Assembly (NCBI RefSeq): GCF_008014645.1
Contig: NZ_VOWY01000019.1
Location: forward strand, 1 to 40,791
Direction: 5' to 3'
DNA length: 40,791 nucleotides
Source of the DNA: Collinsella sp. BA40
Lineage (GTDB): Bacteria; Actinomycetota; Coriobacteriia; Coriobacteriales; Coriobacteriaceae
Of this stretch, positions 8,837-17,221 are shown piece after piece (within the stretch, counting starts at the first letter, position 1; every line of letters begins with the position of its first letter). The translations under genes were made by a program, and so were the position numbers. The notes under the pieces are model-generated. The model was given only the letters and a program-made list of their open reading frames with translations, searched no databases and was not told the origin of the DNA.

Positions 8837-10141
8837 ATGACGCCCGCCTTTCACACCTACGACGTCGCCATCATCGGCGGCGGGGCATCCGGTCTCGCCG
8901 CCGCCATCGCAGCGGCCCCCGTCGGCGCGAGCGTCTGCATCATCGAGCGCGACGTTGCCTGCGGCCTTCCCATCCTCGCCACGGGCAATGGCCGGTGCAA
9001 TCTATCCAACTCCCGCCTCGCGCCCGCGCGCTATCACCACGAAGCGGCGGCGCGCGCGGTGCTGGGGCATCGCGGAGAGGATCGCATCGCCGACTTCTTC
9101 CAGCAGCTGGGCTTGCTCACCTGTGAAATCGAGGAAAGGCTCTATCCCGTAACGAAGCGCGCCGAATCCGTGCGCGATTGCCTGCTCGCAGCCTGTAAGC
9201 GACAGGGTATCGACCAACGCTGCGGCGCGCACCTCACGCACGCGGTCCGCACCGATTCGCGATGGCACCTCGAAATCGAAGAGCCCGATCGGCCGCGTCG
9301 GATCGAACCGGCTGATTCCAGCCGCCCCGCACTTCGCCGCGCCCGCAAGGCCCTGGCCGAGTCCGACCTCGTACACCGTTCGGTGGACGCCAGTGCCGTG
9401 ATCATAGCTACCGGAGGCCGATCGGCAGACGTATGCGCCCTCTTCGGACTACCCCACAACGAGGAGCAACCCCTCCTCTGTCCCATCGAAGCCGCCCTCA
9501 CCGCCGCCGATGGCACGGCGCTCGCAGGCGATGCCTCCCCCCTGCCGTCCCTCGACGGCCTGAGGCTCGACGGCATGCTCGCCCTCAAGCGCAACGGAGC
9601 CGCCATCGCATATGAAGACGGCGAGGTGCTCCTCCGTCCCTACGGCATATCCGGCATCGCCGCCTTCAACCTCTCACGACGTTGCCGGCCAAAAGATCGC
9701 ATCGAGCTCGACCTCTTCCCGGACCTGACGACAGACCGCCTCGCACGCATCCTTCATGAGCGCCAGGCGCATGTTGGACCGTGGACCGGCGAGGCATCGT
9801 GGTTCGATGGCGTGCTCGCGCGACCGCTTGCGCGCTACATCGCGCAGGGCCTCGACGGCCATGCCGACCCGCTAACTCGCTGCGCCCACCTGCTTCACCA
9901 CCTCACCTTCGAGGTGATTGGTACCTGCGAGCACCAGCAGGCGCAGGTTCATCGCGGCGGCATCCCCATGGATTCCGTCGACCTAGCAGACCTGTCCCTG
10001 CACGACGCTTCAGGCCTCTATGCGTGCGGCGAGGCACTCGACCAAGACGCCGATTGCGGTGGATACAACTTGGCATGGGCCTGGCTGTCAGGCATCTGCG
10101 CCGGAGAGCACGCCGGTGCCGTTTCGCGCCCGTCATACTAG
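8837..10141 (+). CDS. NAD(P)/FAD-dependent oxidoreductase, BaiN/HI0933 (YhiN) family
   Basis: Flavoprotein of 434 residues. The N-terminal dinucleotide motif is AIIGGGASGLAAAIAA, followed by the family's GNGRCNLSN signature near residue 52. A middle ATGGRS segment and the C-terminal YACGEALDQDADCGGYNLAWAW complete the HI0933-family pattern. BaiN of this family reduces bile acid intermediates in some clostridia, but most members have no known substrate. The ATG lies two bases after the mrp stop, so translation is probably coupled. Its own ribosome binding site is poor, consistent with coupling. A stretch at about residues 150-180 (Arg/Ala-rich) is longer than in typical members. Confidence 0.85.
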   Translation: MTPAFHTYDVAIIGGGASGLAAAIAAAPVGASVCIIERDVACGLPILATGNGRCNLSNSRLAPARYHHEAAARAVLGHRGEDRIADFFQQLGLLTCEIEERLYPVTKRAESVRDCLLAACKRQGIDQRCGAHLTHAVRTDSRWHLEIEEPDRPRRIEPADSSRPALRRARKALAESDLVHRSVDASAVIIATGGRSADVCALFGLPHNEEQPLLCPIEAALTAADGTALAGDASPLPSLDGLRLDGMLALKRNGAAIAYEDGEVLLRPYGISGIAAFNLSRRCRPKDRIELDLFPDLTTDRLARILHERQAHVGPWTGEASWFDGVLARPLARYIAQGLDGHADPLTRCAHLLHHLTFEVIGTCEHQQAQVHRGGIPMDSVDLADLSLHDASGLYACGEALDQDADCGGYNLAWAWLSGICAGEHAGAVSRPSY

Positions 10142-10191
10142 ATCCGATCGCTTCCGCTCGCGCTCCACGCGCTCGTCCGAAAGGGATTCAC

Positions 10192-11838
10192 ATGATTGAA
10201 GTCACAGAAATCAAGGTCGCGCTCGACGATGGCGTGGACGAGCACGCTTTCCTCGAGGCCGCCCTCAAAGATGTCTGCAGCATGCTGCAGGTTTCCCAAG
10301 GCGACATCCTCGATGCACAGCTCTACCGTACCTCGGTCGATGCCCGAAAGAAGCGCGATGTGCACTTCACCGTCACGATTCGCTTCGAGCTAGCCTCATC
10401 GGGCGCCGAGGAAGAAGCGATCGGGCGTGTTGCGGAGAAGGCGCGGCGACGCGTTCGAATCATCGAACCGCGCACCACGACATTTCCCCAACCGCTGGGC
10501 GCGCGCGGCGCGACGACGGACCGGCCCATCGTCGTAGGTGCAGGGTGCGCCGGCCTCTTCGCCGCGCTCACGCTCGCCGAAGCAGGACTGGAGCCCTTGC
10601 TCATCGAACGAGGCGACGATGCCGAGCGGCGCGGGGAAGCCGTCAGGCGCTTCAATGAAACGGGAGTTCTCGACCCCGAATCCAATATCCAGTTCGGGCT
10701 CGGCGGTGCGGGAACGTTCTCGGATGGCAAGCTCAACACGGGTACGAAAAACCCCGACCACCGTCTCATCCTGGAAACGCTGGCAGCCGCTGGCGCGCCG
10801 CGCGACATCCTCTGGGACGCCAAACCCCATATTGGCTCCGATATCCTTCCCTCAGTTGTAACGGCCATCATCGCGCGTATTCGCGCATGCGGCGGCGAGG
10901 TGCGCTTCCGCACCAAGCTGCTGGACATCGAGCGTTCCGATAGCGGCGCCGTCGTCGGCGTCACCGTCATGTCCGACGAGCGCGAAGAGCGGCTCGCAAC
11001 CAGGCATCTCATCCTGGCATGCGGGCACTCCGCTCGCGATATCTTCGAGATGCTCCAGCGGCGCAATTTCACGCTCGCCCGCAAGACCTTTGCAATGGGC
11101 GCGCGCATCGAGCACCTCCAGGAGGCGATCGACCGCGCACAATATGGACCGGCGGCAGGTCACCCCGCCCTAGGAGCCGCCCCTTACAAGCTCGTTTCCC
11201 ACGCCCCCAACGGCCGCAGCCTCTTCACCTTCTGCATGTGTCCCGGAGGCGAGGTCGTAGCAGCCGCCTCCGAAGAAGGCGGCGTCGTAACGAATGGCGC
11301 CAGCCTGCATGCGCGCGCCGGCCGCAACGCCAACGCCGCCCTCCTCGTTAACGTCACACCTAAAGACCTCCCCGGCGACGATGTCCTTGCAGGCATCAAG
11401 CTGCAGCGCGAATGCGAACAAGCCGCCTTCCAACTAGGCGGAGGCGACTATCGAGCCCCCGCGCAGCTCGTCGGCGATTTTCTCATCGGCATCCCCAGCA
11501 CATCCGGAGCGGGCGTGATCCCCACCTATCCGCGCGGAGTCACCTGGACCGCCATCGGTCTCGTGCTGCCCGCATACGTCAGCGACACCATGAGACTCGG
11601 CCTACCCGAGCTCGCACGCCATCTCAAGGGCTTCGATGACGAGGAAGCCGTGATTACGGGCGTCGAAACCCGCTCCAGCGCCCCCATCACCGTCGTGCGC
11701 GATAAATCCTGCCATGCCGAACATGCCCCCGGCCTCTATCCATGCGGCGAAGGCGCGGGGTATGCAGGCGGCATCATGAGCGCGGCAACCGATGGCATCC
11801 GCTGCGCACGAGCGCTTATCGACGACCTCACGGCATAG
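10192..11838 (+). CDS. FAD-dependent dehydrogenase of the COG2509 type
   Basis: Flavoprotein of 548 residues with an N-terminal ferredoxin-like alpha/beta domain (about 1-95). An FAD-binding motif PIVVGAGCAGLFAALTLAEAG begins near residue 110. Then come QFGLGGAGTFSDGKLNTGTK, a hallmark of this uncharacterised family, and a C-terminal YPCGEGAGYAGGIMSAATDG. Members are widespread in anaerobes; the substrate is unknown. AAAGGG lies eight bases before the ATG at 10192. The 50-base gap to the preceding gene holds no terminator, so it belongs to the mrp operon. A bidirectional hairpin follows the stop codon. Confidence 0.85.
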   Translation: MIEVTEIKVALDDGVDEHAFLEAALKDVCSMLQVSQGDILDAQLYRTSVDARKKRDVHFTVTIRFELASSGAEEEAIGRVAEKARRRVRIIEPRTTTFPQPLGARGATTDRPIVVGAGCAGLFAALTLAEAGLEPLLIERGDDAERRGEAVRRFNETGVLDPESNIQFGLGGAGTFSDGKLNTGTKNPDHRLILETLAAAGAPRDILWDAKPHIGSDILPSVVTAIIARIRACGGEVRFRTKLLDIERSDSGAVVGVTVMSDEREERLATRHLILACGHSARDIFEMLQRRNFTLARKTFAMGARIEHLQEAIDRAQYGPAAGHPALGAAPYKLVSHAPNGRSLFTFCMCPGGEVVAAASEEGGVVTNGASLHARAGRNANAALLVNVTPKDLPGDDVLAGIKLQRECEQAAFQLGGGDYRAPAQLVGDFLIGIPSTSGAGVIPTYPRGVTWTAIGLVLPAYVSDTMRLGLPELARHLKGFDDEEAVITGVETRSSAPITVVRDKSCHAEHAPGLYPCGEGAGYAGGIMSAATDGIRCARALIDDLTA

Positions 11839-11875
11839 AGGCAGAAGAGCTTGATCGAACCAACCCATATATGAC

Positions 11876-11905
11876 GAAGAGGCTCGACGGACGTCGAGCC
11901 TCTTC
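11876..11905. terminator. Bidirectional hairpin between convergent operons
   Basis: A perfect 13-bp stem (11876-11888 with 11893-11905) with a four-base loop sits between the FAD dehydrogenase stop and the stop of the minus-strand phosphatase-like gene. Confidence 0.8.
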
Positions 11906-11906
11906 G

Positions 11907-12509
11907 CTATCGATTCATATGCCGTGCGAACGAAACGGGATGGGAGATCGAGCGCAGCGTCCATCCGCCTTCGCGCCCGCATTCAAGCTCCAAGATCGTA
12001 CAGGGTCCAAATCGACCCCTATAATCGCATTCCTCGACGCCAAGTTCGACGCGCAACATGTACGCAACCCCGGAATCGCACGCAGCGAGGACGCAGTCGT
12101 GCCCGGGGCGGCTCAGGAGGACATCGAGATCATGCAGCACGCGACCGCTGAAAGCATCCCAAGATTCGCCGCCGAACGGCACGTAAAACGAACCGTACGG
12201 GATGGGCGCCATAACGTCTTGGGGCAGGCCCTCGTAGGATCCGTAGCATCCATCGCAGAGTTCGACGCGATGCTCGAACACCGCACCCGGCAGGGCATAC
12301 GACAAGGTCTCGCGCGAGCGCCCCGAAGCGCTCGCGTAGACATGATCGAAACACAATCCCCGTTCCGCCATCCAGGCCCCAGCCTGCCTAGCCTGCTCTA
12401 CGCCCCGGAGCGTGAACGGGGAGTCGCAACGCCCCTGTATCCGGTGGAGCGAGTCGAACAGCGTCTCGCCCTGGTTAAGGACATATAATCGTCCCACAAC
12501 GTGTCCCAC
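11907..12509 (-). CDS. Histidine phosphatase family protein lacking catalytic residues
   Basis: A 200-residue protein with the phosphoglycerate-mutase-like fold: LYVLNQGET at the place of the RHGET motif, then RIQGRCDSPFTLRGVEQAR, FDHVYASASGRSRET and a late LAACDSGVAYMLR. In active members the first motif is RHG, giving the phosphorylated histidine, and the last holds a second histidine (SHGG). Here the Arg-His pair is Asn-Gln and the second histidine position reads Asp, so the usual chemistry should be lost. The rest is intact, which suggests a binding or regulatory role rather than decay. GTG start with AAGG six bases upstream. The gene begins five bases after the DUF308 gene ends and is co-transcribed with it. 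Confidence 0.82.
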   Translation of the reverse strand: MGHVVGRLYVLNQGETLFDSLHRIQGRCDSPFTLRGVEQARQAGAWMAERGLCFDHVYASASGRSRETLSYALPGAVFEHRVELCDGCYGSYEGLPQDVMAPIPYGSFYVPFGGESWDAFSGRVLHDLDVLLSRPGHDCVLAACDSGVAYMLRVELGVEECDYRGRFGPCTILELECGREGGWTLRSISHPVSFARHMNR

Positions 12510-12514
12510 AGACC

Positions 12515-13147
12515 TTATGCAGCGTCGGACGCCTTCGAGCCGCAGCGAAACGGGCAGGAACCCTTCACGGGCTCAACGCCGTTCAGCGCCAGCGCACCAT
12601 ACACGAAGCCCCAGCCGGCCAAAAAGAACTGCAGGCACGTCAGGGCAACGGAGCCGCCTTCGCCCGCGAAGTTCATCATGTTGAAAAAGGAAACCACCCA
12701 GATCACCGCGGCGAGAACGAGCGTTGCGATCCAATTGCCCGCACGCTTTCGCTCGATCTCCAACGCGATGAACATAACGTAGAACGCAAGGAAGATGCCC
12801 ACAAATGAAAACGCGAGAGAAAACACCTTGATGTCGTACGGGAAAAACAGCTCCCAGAAACCGGCTACAAACATGAGGATGCCCAACGCGGGCTCTACCC
12901 AGCCCAGCACCCACGTAGAGGTAGATACGAACGAGGAGACGAATGTTGCGGCGCCTAAAAAGATACCGATCCACGGCAGCATCTGGAGCAAGCCGGCAAG
13001 GCCGTTGCGGGGCGTGATCATGAACATGCCCACACCGCCCTCGACGGGCGTAACGTACATATAGACCGCGAACAGGAAGCAGAATGCGGCCATAAGCACC
13101 AAGTTCCACTTAACCCCGCGGAGCGTCTTTACCAATTCCTCAACCAT
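12515..13147 (-). CDS. DUF308 (HdeD-like) membrane protein
   Basis: Membrane protein of 210 residues with about six predicted hydrophobic segments and the small-residue pattern of the DUF308/HdeD family, whose best-known member protects against acid stress. The first segment is NLVLMAAFCFLFAVYMYV and the last is ALTCLQFFLAGWGFVYGAL. Between segments 1 and 2 there is an extra loop (EGGVGMFMITPRNG). The start at 13147 has AAGGGG six bases upstream. It is the first gene of a two-gene unit with the phosphatase-like gene and has its own promoter with a tandem repeat. The function here is unknown. Confidence 0.78.
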   Translation of the reverse strand: MVEELVKTLRGVKWNLVLMAAFCFLFAVYMYVTPVEGGVGMFMITPRNGLAGLLQMLPWIGIFLGAATFVSSFVSTSTWVLGWVEPALGILMFVAGFWELFFPYDIKVFSLAFSFVGIFLAFYVMFIALEIERKRAGNWIATLVLAAVIWVVSFFNMMNFAGEGGSVALTCLQFFLAGWGFVYGALALNGVEPVKGSCPFRCGSKASDAA

Positions 13148-13210
13148 CTCGACCCCTTCATCGCGAAAGACGGCATAGCGGCTCACGCCGCACGACACTA
13201 AAACCGCATA

Positions 13211-13241
13211 AGTATACACTGTCGTACACTGTCGCGGTAAA
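13211..13241 (-). promoter_or_regulatory. Promoter with tandem 10-bp operator upstream of the DUF308 gene
   Basis: The minus strand has TATACT (13211-13216) and a -35-like TTTACC (13236-13241). The spacer is filled by two perfect adjacent copies of a 10-mer, plus-strand TACACTGTCG at 13215-13224 and 13225-13234. The repeat spans one helical turn, as expected for a dimeric or cooperative regulator binding on one face. Confidence 0.6.
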
Positions 13242-13364
13242 TCGCAAAGCGGCGCGGCGCGAGCCTTCGCATCGCAGTGCGCCGTCGCATGACCCCATCT
13301 TCGCTCTCCCCCATACAGGGACAACCACATCGGATAACAATCGCGATGAACGGATCTCGGGGCG

Positions 13365-15611
13365 TTATCTACCGAACCGAGCGCCCTTACGGACGCGGCC
13401 GCTTGCGAACGTCGAACCCTTGCGCGCATCACGGCGCAGCCGTTCGATGACGTCGTCTTCGCTCTCGCCCTCGACAAGGGCACGGATGTGCACGACGGCA
13501 TCGCGCAAACGCGCCGCCTCCTCGAAATCCATGGCTTCGGATGCCGCGCGCATATCGGCTTCCATCTGCTCGATCACGCGATGCAACTCCTCGGGGGGCA
13601 GATCCGCGAGCTCCTCGGCCCAGCGCTGACCGTTTGAGGCAGACGTGGCGGGAGCGGTATCGGCGGCACCCTCCCCGGCAGGCGTAAAGAACTCGCCATG
13701 TCCAAGCGAGTCCCCGCGGCTGCGATCGCGCTTCCCTACCGATTCGGTCGCCTCCGAGATGAAGCTCGAGATGTCGTTTATCGCCTTGTGGACCGTACGA
13801 GGCCGAATGCCGTGGACCTCGTTGTACTCCGTCTGAATCGCACGTCGTCGCGACGTCTCATCGATCGCCTCGCGCATCGAATCGGTAATGGTATCGGCAT
13901 ACATGATGACTTCGCCGTCGGCATTGCGCGCAGCGCGGCCAATCGTCTGGATCAGCGAGCGGCGGTTGCGCAAAAAGCCCTCTTTGTCGGCATCCAAAAT
14001 GGCAACCAACGAGACCTCGGGCAGATCCAAGCCCTCGCGCAGCAGGTTGATGCCTACCAGCACATCGATCTTTCCTTCGCGAAGACTGCGCAGGATCTCG
14101 ACGCGGTCCAGCGTCGCCGTATCGGAATGCATGTAGTTCACCTTGATGCCGGCGTCCAGCAGATGATCGGTCAGATCTTCCGCCATGCGCTTGGTCAGCG
14201 TCGTCACCAGCACGCGCTCATGACGGGCTGTGCGCTCGCGAATCTCGTCGAGCAGGTCGTCAATCTGCCCGCGCACCGGTCGCACGTCGATCTTGGGATC
14301 GAGCAGGCCGGTCGGGCGGATGATCTGCTCGACGTTGTTCTGGCTCACGCGCAGCTCGTAGTCGCCCGGCGTAGCGGAAACGTAGATGAACTGCGGAATG
14401 CGCGCCTCGAACTCATCGTAGCGAAGCGGGCGGTTGTCCAGGGCGCTCGGAAGGCGGAAACCATGCTCGACCAGCGTCACCTTGCGCGAACGGTCGCCTT
14501 CGTGCATGCCGCGAATCTGCGGCACGGTCACATGGCTCTCGTCGATGATGCAAAGCATGTCTTTGGGGAAGTAGTCGATCAGCGTGAACGGCGGCTCACC
14601 GGGCTTGCGCCCATCGAGGTGGCGCGAGTAGTTCTCGATGCCGGTGGTAAAGCCCATGGTCTCGAGCATCTCGAGGTCGTAATCGGTCCGCTGTTGCAGT
14701 CGCTGCGCCTCCAACAGCTTATCCGATGCCTTGAGCTCGGCCACACGTGCCTCGAGTTCCTCCTCGATGCTCTTGAGCGCCGCTGTCACCTTGGGTTTCT
14801 CCGTAACGTAATGGGACGCGGGCCAGACCGGAATCGCATCGTATTCGCGCAACACCTCGCCCGTGACCTCATCGATCTCGGCGATGACCTCGACTTCGTC
14901 GCCGAAGAACTCGAATCGCAGGGGATGCTCGGCATACGGAGGGTAAACGTCGACAACATCCCCGCGCACACGAAAGCATCCACGCGACAGATCGTAGTCG
15001 TTGCGATCGTATTGGATGTCGATCAGCGCATGGATGAATTCGTCGCGCTCCAGCGGAACCTTTTTATCGATATTGGGCGCCAGGCCTGCGTAGTCCTCGG
15101 GGCTGCCGATGCCGTAGATGCAAGAGACTGAAGCGACAACGATAACGTCTCGACGGGACAGCAGCGAAGCGGTCGCCTGATGACGCAGCATCTCGACCTC
15201 CTCGTTGATGGAGGAGTCTTTCTCGATATAGGTATCCGATTGTGGAACATAGGCTTCGGGCTGGTAGTAATCGTAATAGGAGACGAAATACACAACGGAG
15301 TTGTTGGGGAAGAACTCCTTGAGCTCGCTCGCAAGCTGCGCGGCAAGCGTTTTATTGGGCGCCATGACCAGGGTCGGCTTCCCCAGCGCCTCGATGGTCT
15401 TTGCCATGGTAAACGTCTTGCCGGACCCCGTAACGCCCAGCAGCACCTGGTAGCGGTCGCCATCGCGCACCCCCTGAACCAACGATGCGATAGCCTGGGG
15501 CTGATCGCCCGACGGCTCGAACGGGGAAACCACCTTGAAGGGCGCGGGCTCGCCCTGCACGCCGAAGCGACGCAGCTCGCCGCCTACGCGTTCAACCTCG
15601 AAACTCTCCAT
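13365..15611 (-). CDS. uvrB: Excinuclease ABC subunit B
   Basis: DNA helicase-like repair factor of 748 residues that receives damaged DNA from UvrA and recruits UvrC. Visible are Walker [11 protein letters not shown], the beta-hairpin region [24 protein letters not shown], Walker B with IIDESH, helicase motifs ending TIGRAARN, and a C-terminal UVR motif ([11 protein letters not shown]). It is about 70 residues longer than E. coli UvrB because of a low-complexity stretch before the UVR motif and a basic tail. The ATG at 15611 (GAGGGG eight bases upstream) is chosen over a GTG nine bases earlier, which would sit too close to the ribosome binding site. A LexA-like box lies 74 bases upstream. 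Confidence 0.98.
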   Translation of the reverse strand: MESFEVERVGGELRRFGVQGEPAPFKVVSPFEPSGDQPQAIASLVQGVRDGDRYQVLLGVTGSGKTFTMAKTIEALGKPTLVMAPNKTLAAQLASELKEFFPNNSVVYFVSYYDYYQPEAYVPQSDTYIEKDSSINEEVEMLRHQATASLLSRRDVIVVASVSCIYGIGSPEDYAGLAPNIDKKVPLERDEFIHALIDIQYDRNDYDLSRGCFRVRGDVVDVYPPYAEHPLRFEFFGDEVEVIAEIDEVTGEVLREYDAIPVWPASHYVTEKPKVTAALKSIEEELEARVAELKASDKLLEAQRLQQRTDYDLEMLETMGFTTGIENYSRHLDGRKPGEPPFTLIDYFPKDMLCIIDESHVTVPQIRGMHEGDRSRKVTLVEHGFRLPSALDNRPLRYDEFEARIPQFIYVSATPGDYELRVSQNNVEQIIRPTGLLDPKIDVRPVRGQIDDLLDEIRERTARHERVLVTTLTKRMAEDLTDHLLDAGIKVNYMHSDTATLDRVEILRSLREGKIDVLVGINLLREGLDLPEVSLVAILDADKEGFLRNRRSLIQTIGRAARNADGEVIMYADTITDSMREAIDETSRRRAIQTEYNEVHGIRPRTVHKAINDISSFISEATESVGKRDRSRGDSLGHGEFFTPAGEGAADTAPATSASNGQRWAEELADLPPEELHRVIEQMEADMRAASEAMDFEEAARLRDAVVHIRALVEGESEDDVIERLRRDARKGSTFASGRVRKGARFGR

Positions 15612-15684
15612 GCCGCACACCCCTCACCACAGCGCGCGGAGCATCGAGCGGGCCGCCACGCGATAGCCGTCTCATACAATCATC

Positions 15685-15696
15685 GTACACATGTTC
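15685..15696 (-). promoter_or_regulatory. LexA/SOS-like box upstream of uvrB
   Basis: The minus strand reads GAACATGTGTAC, one base off GAAC-N4-GTTC and with the same GTAC half as the uvrA box. It lies just upstream of a possible -10 region (ATTGTATG), where a repressor would block transcription. Confidence 0.6.
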
Positions 15697-15787
15697 TAAT
15701 GGATTGCAAGGCAAAACCGATGCGGAGATATGGAGGGCGCCCTCGGACCGGGCCCTAAAGGGTTGCACATCTCCGGCTGGTACCCTC

Positions 15788-16375
15788 TTACAGAAACGCC
15801 TCCGGATAGATCTGCTGATAGCGATCGTGCGCGTTGTTCACGCGAATCAGATATGCCTGGGTCTCCGGGAACGTGATGGCGTTATGCAGGACCGTATCCT
15901 CCTGCGCCCAATCGTTCACGTTACCCATGCCCGCGTTATAAGCGGCGATGGCGCGGTCGGTAGCCCCGTTGAAATATCGGATGAGATACGACAAGTAGGC
16001 ACAGCCGAATTCGATGTTGGTTGCAGGGTCCTCGAGGTTGTCAGCCGAATACCTCGAGCCGTCCACGATGCCCTTCACCACCATATCGCGGGCGGTTTCG
16101 GGCATGAGCTGCATGAGGCCCCTCGCACCCTGGCTCGAACGCGCCTGGGGATCCCAGCCGGACTCCGTCTCGATGACGGCGGCGACAAGATAGGGATCGA
16201 CTGCGTGATCGGCGGCGGAGGCAACGATATGGTCCTCGTAGCGCAACGGATAGATAGCGGTGAACAGCAGCGCGGGCGCATAGGAGTACACGGCAGAGAT
16301 CGTGCCCATAAAGGCGACGGCCAGCAAGGGGACAAGACGAAACCATGTGAAGAAGCGCGTCCCGGAACTAGACAT
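15788..16375 (-). CDS. Membrane-anchored lytic transglycosylase (SLT domain)
   Basis: Peptidoglycan glycosidase of 195 residues that cleaves MurNAc-GlcNAc bonds with formation of 1,6-anhydro ends. An N-terminal hydrophobic segment (about residues 14-38) acts as anchor or signal. The SLT domain follows, with ETESGWDP holding the catalytic glutamate (E71), GARGLMQLMPETA, and AAYNAGMGNV. It has GGAGGG six bases before the ATG. Its start overlaps the end of coaE by eight bases (ATGTCTAG), so the two are translationally coupled. Length and layout match short Slt-like proteins of Gram-positive bacteria. Confidence 0.88.
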   Translation of the reverse strand: MSSSGTRFFTWFRLVPLLAVAFMGTISAVYSYAPALLFTAIYPLRYEDHIVASAADHAVDPYLVAAVIETESGWDPQARSSQGARGLMQLMPETARDMVVKGIVDGSRYSADNLEDPATNIEFGCAYLSYLIRYFNGATDRAIAAYNAGMGNVNDWAQEDTVLHNAITFPETQAYLIRVNNAHDRYQQIYPEAFL

Positions 16376-17024
16376 GGCGTCCCTCCATCCGCGCGGATCG
16401 GGAGGAAACCGGCAACGATACACCCAGTTCCTCCACCAAACGGTTGAGGGAATCGAAAAGCGAGTCGTCGGCCGAGGAGTTGTCGATGACACGGGATGCG
16501 AGCGACGCCAACCGTTCGTCGGAAGGCTGGCACTCGGCACGCCTATCGAAATCGGACGGCACCATACCTCGATCGATCGCGCGCACGCGGCGCACCTCGA
16601 CCGGCGCTGTAATAGCGACCACCTCGTCTGCCAACGCGAATGCATCCGTAAAGCCCTCGGGGGCAGATACCTCCACAACGGCCAGGTCGTGCTCGGGAAC
16701 CATCACCGAACAGCAATTCGCGGGGAGCAGGCGCAGACCGAGCTGCTCGAGCACCACGGGGTGGACGATAGCGTTCAGCCGCTGCGCGTCTTCGGGCGAC
16801 GCGAACGCGCGGGCGGCAAGGGCGGATCGATCGATTCCGCCGCATGCGTCGAGCACGCCCCAGCCAAACTCCTGGGCGATCTCGTCCACGACGGCGGAAC
16901 CCGGTTGGTAGAGATCCTTGGCAAGCTGGTCGAGATCGATGCGCAGGGCGCCCCGTCGCTCGAGGTAGCGAGCGGCAGTCGACTTGCCCGAAGCGATGTT
17001 TCCTATGAGAAATAGCGTAATCAT
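16368..17024 (-). CDS. coaE: Dephospho-CoA kinase
   Basis: Last enzyme of coenzyme A synthesis: ATP-dependent phosphorylation of the 3'-hydroxyl of dephospho-CoA. The protein has 218 residues with an N-terminal P-loop GNIASGKST, then LRIDLDQLAKDLYQPG (the family's conserved aspartates), a LNAIVHPVV segment and VRRVRAIDRG. The C-terminal 60 residues are less typical, but the length fits the family. The ribosome binding site is weak (AGG). Its stop overlaps the transglycosylase start. A TAAGAT sequence shortly before the start could be a -10 box. Confidence 0.88.
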   Translation of the reverse strand: MITLFLIGNIASGKSTAARYLERRGALRIDLDQLAKDLYQPGSAVVDEIAQEFGWGVLDACGGIDRSALAARAFASPEDAQRLNAIVHPVVLEQLGLRLLPANCCSVMVPEHDLAVVEVSAPEGFTDAFALADEVVAITAPVEVRRVRAIDRGMVPSDFDRRAECQPSDERLASLASRVIDNSSADDSLFDSLNRLVEELGVSLPVSSRSARMEGRHV

Positions 17025-17147
17025 AGCTACCTATCTTACGCATCGGACAAGACGTCGGCGCGATGGGCACGCGTATCCGTTCGAACTCCACGGGTGCACG
17101 AAGAAATGACAACAGTAGGACCAGTCGCAGGGGCACCGCAATGATAC

Positions 17148-17159
17148 GAACACGTGTTT
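17148..17159 (+). promoter_or_regulatory. LexA/SOS-like box upstream of the TerB-domain gene
   Basis: GAACACGTGTTT within CGAACACGTGTTTG matches the Bacillus-type SOS consensus core GAAC-R-N-R-Y-GTTY. It contains a perfect 10-bp palindrome (AACACGTGTT). It covers the -35 position of the candidate -10 box TACACT at 17170-17175. Confidence 0.65.
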
Positions 17160-17169
17160 GCATCTGTGC

Positions 17170-17187
17170 TACACTGGATACGTATCC
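17170..17187 (+). promoter_or_regulatory. Candidate -10 box and adjacent perfect palindrome, terB promoter
   Basis: TACACT (17170-17175) is followed at once by the perfect 12-bp palindrome GGATACGTATCC (17176-17187), which would overlap the transcription start. It may be a second operator distinct from the SOS-like box. Confidence 0.5.
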
Positions 17188-17221
17188 ACAACTACGCAGT
17201 CGGCGGAGAGGAGATGTGGGC

